Below the pieces are notes generated by a model. The model was given only the letters and a program-made list of their open reading frames with translations, made no database searches and was not told where the DNA came from. The position numbers and the translations under genes are program-made. A stretch of 5,432 nt of DNA, taken from NCBI GenBank assembly GCA_021202575.1, contig JAJQCU010000116.1, forward strand, positions 1 through 5,432, given 5' to 3'. Positions 1 to 5,432 of the stretch are shown here, one piece after another (within the stretch, counting starts at the first letter, position 1; the number at the start of each line of letters is the position of its first letter). This stretch comes from Lachnospiraceae bacterium. Its GTDB lineage: Bacteria > Bacillota > Clostridia > Lachnospirales > Lachnospiraceae.

Positions 1-520
1 CGCAGCCTTTGCGGTACTCCTCCTCAGTCATCTGGGATGCGATAATCTCCCGGGATTTTTCCTCCGGATAACCCCTGCTTTCAAAGAGGCGCCTTAAGCG
101 GGTCCGCTCATCGGCGTACACGTACCACATTTCGTCCACAATGGCCTGATAGCCGCACTCGATTAAAAGGGCGGCCTCCAGAAAGAGAAAGTCGATTTCT
201 CCCCGCTCCTTTTCTATTTTTATTGCCTGTAAAATATAAGCCTTCACCGCCGGATGGATGATGGCGTTGACTTTGGCCAAAAGCTCCGGATTCTGAAAGA
301 TGGCGGCCGACATTTCCTGATTGTCGATGGCGCCGCTTTCCGAAAGCACCCCTTCTCCCAGCAGGGAGACGACAGTCTGGTAACAGGGCTGCCCCGGAGC
401 CTTCAGGAGGTTGGCGATATCGTCCGCCATGAGAATTTTACAGTTACAGATTTCTTTTAAAAGGGCAAGGACAGAGGACTTGCCGCTGCCCACGCCGCCG
501 GTAACGCCGATGACTTTCAT
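1..520 (-). CDS. coaE: Dephospho-CoA kinase CoaE, C-terminus cut off by the window edge
   Basis: CoaE phosphorylates the 3'-hydroxyl of dephospho-CoA with ATP, the last step of coenzyme A synthesis in the cytoplasm. The N-terminus reads MKVIGVTGGVGSGKS, a CoaE-type Walker A P-loop. It is followed by a MADDIA segment matching the conserved Asp-containing region that binds substrate, a FLEAALLIECGY segment matching the family's (D)PLLFE-type strand, and a C-terminal stretch with RLRRLFESRG and the helix leading to IIASQM. About 173 codons are visible of the roughly 200 usual, so only the last 25 or so are missing. The reading frame is open to base 1. The start at 520 fits the family's N-terminus and has a weak GGA nine bases upstream. 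An in-frame ATG at 529 would add MNN and has only a distant GAGG. A stop lies six codons upstream of 529, so no longer form is possible. It lies downstream of polA and is probably co-transcribed with it. Confidence 0.95.
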   Translation of the reverse strand, partial: MKVIGVTGGVGSGKSSVLALLKEICNCKILMADDIANLLKAPGQPCYQTVVSLLGEGVLSESGAIDNQEMSAAIFQNPELLAKVNAIIHPAVKAYILQAIKIEKERGEIDFLFLEAALLIECGYQAIVDEMWYVYADERTRLRRLFESRGYPEEKSREIIASQMTEEEYRKGC

Positions 521-532
521 GTTGTTCATTCC

Positions 533-608
533 ATATAGTTTGCCTCAGGCCGCCGCTGCCATTCTCCCGAATGTCGCCGGTCTTCCGCCTCTCTATTTTG
601 CTCATTCC
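533..608 (-). repeat. Second unit of an imperfect tandem repeat between polA and coaE
   Basis: On the minus strand this 76-bp unit starts GGAATGAGC and matches the 80-bp unit at 609-688 at roughly 80% of positions by hand alignment. The longest identical run is 16 bp (557-572 here, 636-651 in the other unit). It ends just before the GGAATGAAC at the 5' end of coaE, which itself resembles the start of a third unit. It carries a small ATTC-GGGA-GAAT hairpin core. No gene is seen in this spacer. Confidence 0.75.
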
Positions 609-688
609 ATTATGACAGTTGACTCAGGCCACCGTTGCCATTCTCCCGAATACTGCCCGGTCTTCGCTTCCCTACTTTGCCTCATACC
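609..688 (-). repeat. First unit of the tandem repeat, overlapping the polA 3' end
   Basis: On the minus strand this 80-bp unit begins GGTATGAGG inside the last codons of polA, includes the polA TAG stop (672-674) and runs into the spacer. The second unit keeps a matching TAG at the same place. In both units the TAG is followed in frame by 15 codons and then a TGA, with FGRMA encoded in each. This suggests duplication of the polA end plus trailer, followed by point changes and small indels. Direction and age of the duplication are inference. Confidence 0.75.
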
Positions 689-3320
689 AGGTAGCGCCGA
701 TATGCAGGTCCACCTCCAGCTCCACCTTCAGGTCAGCCGCGTGCTTCATACTGTCGTAAAGGATCTCCCGGACCTGCTCGACCTCCGATTCCTTCGTCTC
801 AATGACCAGCTCGTCATGCACCTGCAGAATCAGCCGGCTCTCAAGACCCGCCTCCCTCAGTCTGCGCCACACCCGGATCATGGCGATCTTCATAATATCC
901 GCCGCCGTGCCCTGGATGGGGCTGTTCATCGCCACTCTCTCCCCAAAGGAGCGCTGGGCAAAGTTATTGCTCCTAAGCTCCGGGACGGGGCGTCTGCGTC
1001 CATATAGTGTTTCGGCGTGTCCTAAATCCTTGGCGTCCTGCACCATCCGATCTAGAAAAGCCCTGATCCCCGGATAGGTCTCAAAATACTGGTCAATGTA
1101 AACCTTCGCCTCCTTAGGCGAAATGGACAGATCCTGGCTCAGGCCGAAGGAGCTGATGCCGTACACAATCCCGAAGTTGACCGCCTTGGCGTTTCGCCGC
1201 TGCAGATCGGTGACCTCCTCCAGAGGCACGTGAAAGACCTTGGAAGCGGTGATTCTGTGAATGTCCTCGCTCATGGCGTAGGCCTCAATCAGGTGCTCGT
1301 CCCCGGACATATGAGCCAGCACACGCAGCTCAATCTGGGAATAGTCTGCGTCCATGAAAACATATCCGGACTTCGGCACAAACACTTTCCGGATCTGTCT
1401 GCCCAGCTCCGTGCGCATGGGAATATTCTGCAGATTGGGGTCTGTGCTGCTCAGTCTTCCCGTGGCGGTGACCGTCTGCTGATAAATCGTGTGAATTCTG
1501 CCGTCCTCACTGATAAAAGCGCTCAGCCCATCGGCGTAGGTGCTTTTCAACTTGGTCAGCGCCCGATATTCCAGAATATCGTTGACGATGGGGTACTCCG
1601 GGGCCAGCCTTTCCAGCACATCCGCCGCTGTGGAGTAGCCCGTCTTCGTCTTCTTCGCTCCGGGCAGCTTCATTTCCTCAAATAATACTTCCCCCAGCTG
1701 TTTTGGGGACTGAATATTGAATTCTCGGCTCGCCTGCCGCCAGATGCTTTGCTCCAGCTCGCCAATCCGGCCGGTCAGAGCCTCCCCGTAGGCCGCCAAT
1801 TCCTCTTTTTTGGCAATAACGCCTTCCCTTTCCATGGAATAAAGCACCAGGGACAGAGGCATCTCCATCTCCCGGTACAGCTTCTCCATCCCCATGGACT
1901 GAAGCCGGTCCATCAGCGGGCCATAAGCATGAAAGGCGGCGTAGGCCTGATCGGCGATATAAGAATACAGCTTTTCGGGGGTTTCATCCCATATAACAGC
2001 CAGACCCTTCTTGCCGATCAGCTCCGACAGAGCCGGTATGGTCATATCCAGGTATTCCCGGGCAATAGACACGCAGTCATAATCATTTTTCAGGGGGTTG
2101 CAGAGGTAAGCCGCGATAATAAGATCGCTGTAGGCGTCCACTCTCTCCTCACAAAGCCAGGGATAATAGTCCTTGATTCCAAAAAGGGAAAGCTCCCATG
2201 TTTCAGAAAGCCGTTTAAGCTTATCCGTCAGATAATCCGGCGTCAGAAAGCCCTGTGCCGGCAACACCCACACATTAGTCCCCTCGGAAAGAGCCAGGGC
2301 GTAAATCTTCTTTTTTTCCTGAAGGAGAAAGGCGCCCAACTCTTCCGATATCGAAGAAGCATACAGCAGCTTCCCGAACAGTTCCTCCGCCCTGCCGAAA
2401 TCCTCAATGATCTCCATGTCATAGGAATTTTCCTTCACAGAGGCCTGCAGGGAAGCCTCCTCAAACCGTGTGATGATGCTTTTCAGCTCCAGCCTTTTAC
2501 ACAAAAGATAGGCCTCGGTGGTGTAATAATTGCCCGCCTTCGCCTTTTCATAGTCCAGGCTGACGTCCCCGTCCGTTTTGATGGTGGCCAGCACCCGGCT
2601 TAGGTCTGCCAGGTCCTTATGAGCGATCAGTGACTCCCTGACGCTTTTTTTGCTGACCTCATCCACATGGGCATAGAGATTGTCCAGCGTTCCGAACTGC
2701 CCCAGCAGCTGGGATGCCGTCACCTGCCCCACCTTGGGAACGCCGGGGATATTGTCCGAAGCGTCCCCCATCAGCGCCTTCAGGTCGATAAACACCTTCG
2801 GCGTGACGCCGTAAGCCGCCTCCACGTCCTTCGCGTAGTAAGCCTCCACCTCGGTGCGGCCCTGCTTCGTTTTGGGAATCAATATCTTGATGGTGTCCGA
2901 CGCGATCTGCAAAAGATCTCTGTCGCCGCTGACCAGAGTCACCTGATGGCCATCCCGCTCGGCGGCGTTCGCCAGCGTCCCCAAAATATCATCTGCCTCC
3001 AGCCCCGGCTTCTCGCAGATTTCAATTCCCATGGCCGAAAGCATTTCCTTCATCACCGGAATCTGCTCCGCCAACTCTGTAGGCATTTCCTTTCTGGTGC
3101 CCGTATATTCCTTATATATTAAGTGCCGGAGGGTGGGCGCTTTCAGATCAAAAGCAACAGCCAGATAGTCGGGCTGCTCCTCCTCCAGTATTTTGAACAT
3201 GATATTCAGGAAGCCGTACACACCGTTGGTGTGAAGCCCCTCCGCGTTCGTCAGCAGAGGCACCCCGTAAAAAGCCCGGTGCAGGATACTCATTCCGTCG
3301 ATCAATAAAAGCTTGCCCAT
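672..3320 (-). CDS. polA: DNA polymerase I (5' nuclease plus polymerase; proofreading domain degenerate)
   Basis: Pol I removes RNA primers and fills gaps during lagging-strand maturation and excision repair. The 882-residue length is close to other Firmicutes enzymes. Residues 1-290 are the 5'-3' nuclease, with the expected metal-binding acids visible at D8, D58, E108/D110/D111 (EADD), D133/D135 (SGDRD) and D186/D189 (GDASDN). Residues about 300-470 occupy the place of the 3'-5' exonuclease but lack its acids: the DxE of Exo I is replaced by LGAFLL, and the Exo III aspartate by Y460 in YIADQAY. The polymerase domain is intact: motif A DADYSQIELR with D659, motif B RRNAKAVNFGIVYG with K712, F716 and Y720, and motif C QVHDELVIE with D836/E837. 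F716 matches E. coli F762, the type that discriminates against dideoxynucleotides. The start has a good Shine-Dalgarno and the N-terminus MGKLLLIDG fits the family. It lies 36 bases downstream of the zinc-finger gene. Confidence 0.98.
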   Translation of the reverse strand: MGKLLLIDGMSILHRAFYGVPLLTNAEGLHTNGVYGFLNIMFKILEEEQPDYLAVAFDLKAPTLRHLIYKEYTGTRKEMPTELAEQIPVMKEMLSAMGIEICEKPGLEADDILGTLANAAERDGHQVTLVSGDRDLLQIASDTIKILIPKTKQGRTEVEAYYAKDVEAAYGVTPKVFIDLKALMGDASDNIPGVPKVGQVTASQLLGQFGTLDNLYAHVDEVSKKSVRESLIAHKDLADLSRVLATIKTDGDVSLDYEKAKAGNYYTTEAYLLCKRLELKSIITRFEEASLQASVKENSYDMEIIEDFGRAEELFGKLLYASSISEELGAFLLQEKKKIYALALSEGTNVWVLPAQGFLTPDYLTDKLKRLSETWELSLFGIKDYYPWLCEERVDAYSDLIIAAYLCNPLKNDYDCVSIAREYLDMTIPALSELIGKKGLAVIWDETPEKLYSYIADQAYAAFHAYGPLMDRLQSMGMEKLYREMEMPLSLVLYSMEREGVIAKKEELAAYGEALTGRIGELEQSIWRQASREFNIQSPKQLGEVLFEEMKLPGAKKTKTGYSTAADVLERLAPEYPIVNDILEYRALTKLKSTYADGLSAFISEDGRIHTIYQQTVTATGRLSSTDPNLQNIPMRTELGRQIRKVFVPKSGYVFMDADYSQIELRVLAHMSGDEHLIEAYAMSEDIHRITASKVFHVPLEEVTDLQRRNAKAVNFGIVYGISSFGLSQDLSISPKEAKVYIDQYFETYPGIRAFLDRMVQDAKDLGHAETLYGRRRPVPELRSNNFAQRSFGERVAMNSPIQGTAADIMKIAMIRVWRRLREAGLESRLILQVHDELVIETKESEVEQVREILYDSMKHAADLKVELEVDLHIGATWYEAK

Positions 3321-3325
3321 AAATT

Positions 3326-3330
3326 CCCCT
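3326..3330 (-). promoter_or_regulatory. Ribosome binding site of polA
   Basis: Minus-strand AGGGG, within TAAGGGGAA, lies five bases before the ATG at 3320 and supports that start. No separate promoter is evident in the 36-base gap, so polA is probably read from upstream. Confidence 0.75.
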
Positions 3331-3356
3331 TATCAAATAACCCCCACACTTCTTCC

Positions 3357-3683
3357 TTATCGGAACAGCAAAAATAACCCCACACCCGCGATAATGATAA
3401 GCGTCAGGGCGTCCAGCACGATCGTCCACGCGTTCCAGGAAAAGGGCATTCTGACCTTCTTTTTCCCCGGGGGCTCCAGCAGGCGGCCGATCTCCTCATC
3501 CAGCGAAAAATCCTCGTCCCTGTCCAGGCGCGACACGCCCTCCTGCACCAGAAACTGAATCGTCAGTTCCTCCCTGCAGTCCGGACAGCCCAGAATATGC
3601 TCCCGGATTTCTCTGCTCTGCTCCCTGGTGCATTCCCCGTCAATAAATTTTGACAATAAGGATTCTACTTCTTTGCATTCCAT
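3357..3683 (-). CDS. Putative zf-HC2 zinc-finger, anti-sigma-like single-pass membrane protein
   Basis: This 108-residue protein starts MECKEVESLLSKFIDGE and has the HxxxCxxC zinc-binding pattern of ZAS/zf-HC2 proteins: H29, C33 and C36 in EHILGCPDC, with C3 as the likely fourth ligand. A charged, acidic linker (about 50-78) leads to a single hydrophobic helix at about 86-107. Only one residue follows, so there is no extracytoplasmic sensor domain. In this family the N-terminal domain often binds an ECF sigma factor in the cytoplasm while the helix anchors it in the membrane. That role is inference here because no sigma gene is present. The start at 3683 shares one base with the asnA stop (TAATG), and the nearest Shine-Dalgarno-like GGGAG is 13 bases away, so translation is probably coupled to asnA. 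A longer frame back to 3788 only adds antisense-frame sequence inside asnA and was rejected because the zinc-finger domain begins at MEC. Confidence 0.85.
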   Translation of the reverse strand: MECKEVESLLSKFIDGECTREQSREIREHILGCPDCREELTIQFLVQEGVSRLDRDEDFSLDEEIGRLLEPPGKKKVRMPFSWNAWTIVLDALTLIIIAGVGLFLLFR

Positions 3684-4693
3684 TACAAAAGCACCACTCC
3701 CGCCTCCCCGCAGGTCTTCACTGTCTCCTGATCCCAGAGGGAAACCTGAACCTCTCCCACATGGGCCTTGCCCAGAAGGAGCATGCACAGGCGGGACTGC
3801 CCAATACCGCCGCCGATGGTCAGGGGCAGCTCATTATTTAACAATATCTGATGGAAGGGCAGCTCCCTCCGGTCCTCGCAGCCCGCTTTCACCAGCTGCT
3901 CCGCTAGAGACTGCGCATTAACCCGAATTCCCATGGAGCTCAGCTCCAGCGCCTGCCTCAGGGTGTCATGCCAGAAAATCAGATCGCCGTTTAAGGACCA
4001 GTCGTCATAATCCGGAGCTCTGCCGTCATGCTTCTGGCCGGACTTTAACAGATCGCCGATCTGCATGAGAAAGATGGTTTTGTATTTGCGCGCGGCCTCA
4101 TTCTCCCGCTCCTTCGGGGAAAGCTCGGGATACTCATCCTCCAGCTGCTGTGTGGTCAGGAAGGTAACCTCTCTTTTTAATTCGATGTGTTCCAGCCGGG
4201 GGAACTGCCACTTCAGCTCATCCAGCGTACCGCAGACCGCTCCCACGATCCGGTTCACCGTATCCTTCAGATAGTCGGTATTCCTCATGCTCTCATCGAT
4301 GACCTTCTCCCAGTCCCACTGGTCCACATAGACAGAGTGCAGGTTGTCCAACTCCTCGTCCCTGCGGATCGCGTTCATATCGGTCACCAGGCCGTTTCCC
4401 ACATAAAAATCATACTGCTTTAAGGCCATCCTCTTCCACTTTGCGAGGGAATGCACCACCTCCGCGTGCTGATGTACCGACGGGATATCAAAGTCTACCG
4501 GGCGCTCCACGCCGTTTAAGTTGTCATTCAGGCCCGTGGCAGGGTCCACAAACAGAGGCGCCGTCACCCGCTTTAAATGCAGGGCCGCGCACAGCTTGAT
4601 CTGAAAAATCTGCTTCACCTGGCCGATGGCCTTCTGGGTGTCATACAGCCCAAGGGCAGAGGTGTAGCCCTGCGGAATCCATGTCTTTGCCAT
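3683..4693 (-). CDS. asnA: Aspartate-ammonia ligase (ammonia-dependent asparagine synthetase) AsnA
   Basis: AsnA makes asparagine from aspartate, ammonia and ATP through an aspartyl-AMP intermediate. It is a cytoplasmic dimer related to class II aminoacyl-tRNA synthetases. The 336 residues are close to E. coli AsnA (330) and keep its signature blocks: EVVHSLAKWKR (78-88), HSVYVDQWDWE (119-129), RAPDYDDWS followed by LNGD (225-237), ELSSMGIRV (250-258) and the class II motif 3-like TIGGGIGQSRL (292-302). Nothing essential appears to be missing. Three consecutive ATG codons sit at 4699, 4696 and 4693. The Shine-Dalgarno GGGAG is one, four and seven bases from them, so the third (MAKTWIPQG) is preferred; the longer form would be 338 residues. 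A perfect 15-bp stem-loop touches this ribosome binding site. No T-box leader is present, although asnA genes in some Gram-positives are controlled that way. The stop overlaps the next gene by one base. Confidence 0.96.
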   Translation of the reverse strand: MAKTWIPQGYTSALGLYDTQKAIGQVKQIFQIKLCAALHLKRVTAPLFVDPATGLNDNLNGVERPVDFDIPSVHQHAEVVHSLAKWKRMALKQYDFYVGNGLVTDMNAIRRDEELDNLHSVYVDQWDWEKVIDESMRNTDYLKDTVNRIVGAVCGTLDELKWQFPRLEHIELKREVTFLTTQQLEDEYPELSPKERENEAARKYKTIFLMQIGDLLKSGQKHDGRAPDYDDWSLNGDLIFWHDTLRQALELSSMGIRVNAQSLAEQLVKAGCEDRRELPFHQILLNNELPLTIGGGIGQSRLCMLLLGKAHVGEVQVSLWDQETVKTCGEAGVVLL

Positions 4694-4700
4694 CATCATT

Positions 4701-4705
4701 CTCCC
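4701..4705 (-). promoter_or_regulatory. Ribosome binding site of asnA
   Basis: Minus-strand GGGAG lies seven bases before the third of three tandem ATG codons, which decides the start at 4693. The site directly follows the last base of the 15-bp stem at 4706-4742, so a folded leader could hinder ribosome access. Confidence 0.65.
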
Positions 4706-4742
4706 AATCGGATAGGGGGATGATTAGTCCCCCTATCCGATT
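4706..4742 (-). promoter_or_regulatory. Perfect 15-bp stem-loop in the asnA leader
   Basis: The arms at 4706-4720 and 4728-4742 are exact reverse complements (15 bp, with a run of five G:C pairs next to the loop) around a 7-base loop. In the minus-strand transcript the loop is CUAAUCA and the stem is followed at once by GGGAG, not by a U-tract, so it is not a standard intrinsic terminator for the gene upstream. Read on the plus strand it is followed by ATTATTTTATATTA, which is terminator-like, but no plus-strand gene feeds into it. It could be a leader structure controlling asnA translation, a 5'-end stabiliser, or an operator. Confidence 0.7.
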
Positions 4743-4771
4743 ATTTTATATTACAGATTAAGACTGCTTAA
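4743..4771 (-). promoter_or_regulatory. Possible sigma-A-type promoter for asnA
   Basis: On the minus strand TAAAAT (4743-4748) is a good -10 match. TTAAGC (4766-4771) is a weak -35 match (three of six) at the ideal 17-base spacing. Transcription would start inside the first arm of the stem-loop at 4706-4742, so that arm would be partly lost or would act as DNA. Without this promoter, asnA would be read from the promoter of the dUTPase-like gene. Confidence 0.3.
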
Positions 4772-4773
4772 TC
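4756..4773. repeat. 7-bp inverted repeat in the dUTPase-like/asnA gap
   Basis: GATTAAG and CTTAATC are exact reverse complements separated by four bases. The repeat lies 12 bases past the stop of the dUTPase-like gene and overlaps the possible asnA -35 box. It could be a weak, A/T-rich terminator hairpin, although no U-run follows it, or an operator half-site pair. Confidence 0.4.
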
Positions 4774-4785
4774 CCGGCACACAAA

Positions 4786-5160
4786 TCACTCGTTGACCTC
4801 AAACTCGATCTCGCTGTTTTTGATCAGCACCAGCTTGGCAATCTTGAAGCCATTCTCCACGGTCATATAATCATAGGAATCATTGTGAATCGGGATCACC
4901 AGCTCCACATCACTCTCCACAATCATGGAGCCGCTGGCGATGCGAAGGCCGCGTCTGGCCGCCAGGCCGTTCCTGGAAATAACCAGTCCCACATATCCTT
5001 CAGGAATGATGAGCTGCAAACCCGTGGAAATCAGCTCAGACTTGCCCGGCTCGATGGTCACGAAATGGGTGTCCATGCAGGCGTAAATGTCATAGCTGTC
5101 CACCTTGTTGAGGGTGGGGATGACCGCGTTCTTTTTCAGTTTATTGACGATTACTTTCAT
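4786..5160 (-). CDS. dUTPase-fold protein with altered motif III and no motif V
   Basis: Trimeric dUTPases hydrolyse dUTP to dUMP and pyrophosphate, keeping uracil out of DNA. This 124-residue protein shows the fold's landmarks: motif I DSYDIYA (21-27), the IEPG..ELISTGLQLIIPEGY segment (37-56), motif II SRNGLAARRGL (62-72) and motif IV GFKIAKLVL (104-112). It departs at key places. In motif II the usual PRS is SRN, losing the phosphate-contacting serine. Motif III, normally a GxIDxxYxG pattern, aligns best as IVESDV-ELVI (80-88), with the catalytic Asp as E82, the uracil/sugar-stacking Tyr as V85 and two residues deleted. The glycine-rich C-terminal motif V is absent. It is also shorter than the usual 140-150 residues. 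It may be a low-activity or altered-substrate enzyme, or a non-catalytic nucleotide-binding protein. The start has a strong GGAGG and a promoter upstream. Motif alignments were made by eye. Confidence 0.8.
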   Translation of the reverse strand: MKVIVNKLKKNAVIPTLNKVDSYDIYACMDTHFVTIEPGKSELISTGLQLIIPEGYVGLVISRNGLAARRGLRIASGSMIVESDVELVIPIHNDSYDYMTVENGFKIAKLVLIKNSEIEFEVNE

Positions 5161-5168
5161 AAAAAATA

Positions 5169-5173
5169 CCTCC
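5169..5173 (-). promoter_or_regulatory. Ribosome binding site of the dUTPase-like gene
   Basis: Minus-strand GGAGG lies eight bases before the ATG at 5160 and fixes that start. It is the strongest Shine-Dalgarno in the window. Confidence 0.85.
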
Positions 5174-5200
5174 GGTTTATGATTAAAATTAATTGAATAT

Positions 5201-5229
5201 ATTATCCTATATCTTTATTGAAATAACAA
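5201..5229 (-). promoter_or_regulatory. Sigma-A-type promoter of the dUTPase-like gene
   Basis: On the minus strand TTGTTA (5224-5229, four of six to TTGACA) and GATAAT (5201-5206, five of six to TATAAT) are separated by exactly 17 bases in AT-rich DNA. The predicted transcript would start near 5194, leaving a leader of about 34 bases that contains the GGAGG site. No operator is evident. The rest of 5161-5304 shows no gene and no convincing terminator for the gene upstream. Confidence 0.6.
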
Positions 5230-5304
5230 GCAAATCCAAAAAAATCGCTATCCTGCTCAGTGTATAATTATTATCTACAAAATATATCCATGCCTCTGGC
5301 CTGC

Positions 5305-5432
5305 TCATTTTCTGTTATATTTTCTCATAAGGGAAGCGGCGTCCTCAATACTGATATCCTCACTCTCATACTTCTCTTTTGTATAATCGCCATACCCAAA
5401 ATAAAACTGCTGAATACACTGAACCGTTCCTA
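5305..5432 (-). CDS. C-terminal end of an unrecognised protein
   Basis: An open frame enters from the right edge and ends at TGA (5305-5307) after 41 codons. The end of the protein is charged and tyrosine-rich, with FYFGYGDYTKEKYESED followed by ISIEDAASLMRKYNRK. It is acidic in the middle, basic at the very end, and has no membrane segment. The other minus-strand frames here are not better, and the following AT-rich gap with a promoter supports a gene ending at this point. I do not recognise the family, and the fragment is too short to assign a function. Confidence 0.55.
   Translation of the reverse strand, partial: GTVQCIQQFYFGYGDYTKEKYESEDISIEDAASLMRKYNRK

Noticed and set aside
411..1007. 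Plus-strand open frame of 198 codons across coaE, the spacer and polA
   Set aside because: It is antisense to two well-supported genes and shows only the low-complexity composition expected from the shadow of GC-rich coding DNA.
1749..2603. Long plus-strand open frame of 284 codons
   Set aside because: It is antisense to polA, whose domains are intact in the opposite strand. Its translation shows no recognisable motif, and it has no supported ribosome site or promoter.
3684..3788. N-terminal extension of the zinc-finger protein
   Set aside because: The extra 35 codons lie wholly inside asnA in another frame, carry no domain, and the zf-HC2 domain with its first cysteine begins at the ATG at 3683.
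4706..4755. Plus-strand intrinsic terminator
   Set aside because: The stem is followed on the plus strand by a T-rich stretch, but it is interrupted by A residues and no plus-strand gene precedes it. I kept it as a leader stem-loop of uncertain role.
4700..4785. T-box or other amino-acid riboswitch for asnA
   Set aside because: The gap is only 86 bases, too short for a T-box leader, and no T-box consensus or anti-terminator pair is seen.
5238..5244. Run of seven A (T on the minus strand) as a terminator for the right-edge gene
   Set aside because: No stem of useful length precedes the T-run on the minus strand, so it is only an AT-rich tract near the promoter.
5252..5307. Direct repeat of the 8-mer CCTGCTCA (5252-5259 and 5300-5307)
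   Set aside because: Eight bases 48 apart can occur by chance. The copies have no matching flanks and no link to a promoter or insertion boundary.

Overview
This window looks like chromosomal DNA from a Gram-positive anaerobe of the class Clostridia, most likely a Lachnospiraceae-type genome. The reasons are the moderately high GC of the genes next to AT-rich intergenic DNA, a DNA polymerase I with a degenerate proofreading domain (usual in Firmicutes), the AsnA sequence type, and AG-rich Shine-Dalgarno sites. The organism call is inference only. Every convincing gene is on the minus strand, so the transcription order runs from high to low coordinates.

In transcription order: (1) 5305-5432 holds the last 41 codons of an unrecognised protein. 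(2) An AT-rich gap (5161-5304) carries a good sigma-A-type promoter and a strong Shine-Dalgarno for a 124-residue dUTPase-fold protein (4786-5160), whose catalytic motif III is altered and whose C-terminal motif V is missing. (3) An 86-base gap follows, with a 7-bp inverted repeat, a possible promoter, and a perfect 15-bp stem-loop touching the Shine-Dalgarno of the next gene. (4) asnA, the ammonia-dependent asparagine synthetase (3683-4693). (5) A 108-residue zinc-finger (zf-HC2/anti-sigma-like) single-pass membrane protein (3357-3683), whose start codon overlaps the asnA stop by one base. (6) polA (672-3320), 36 bases further on. (7) A 142-base spacer holding an imperfect tandem duplication of about 80 bp that includes the end of polA. 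(8) coaE, dephospho-CoA kinase (1-520), which runs off the left edge.

asnA, the zinc-finger gene, polA and coaE are close and co-directional and probably form one transcription unit. They join amino-acid synthesis, a possible membrane regulator, DNA repair/replication and coenzyme A synthesis, so the grouping looks like shared housekeeping expression rather than one pathway. The dUTPase-like gene has its own promoter. I see no mobile element, CRISPR array, tRNA or rRNA, and no clear new multi-gene system. The items most worth a second look are the stem-loop at the asnA ribosome binding site, the tandem repeat between polA and coaE, the dUTPase-like protein with altered active-site motifs, and the anti-sigma-like protein with no sigma gene beside it.
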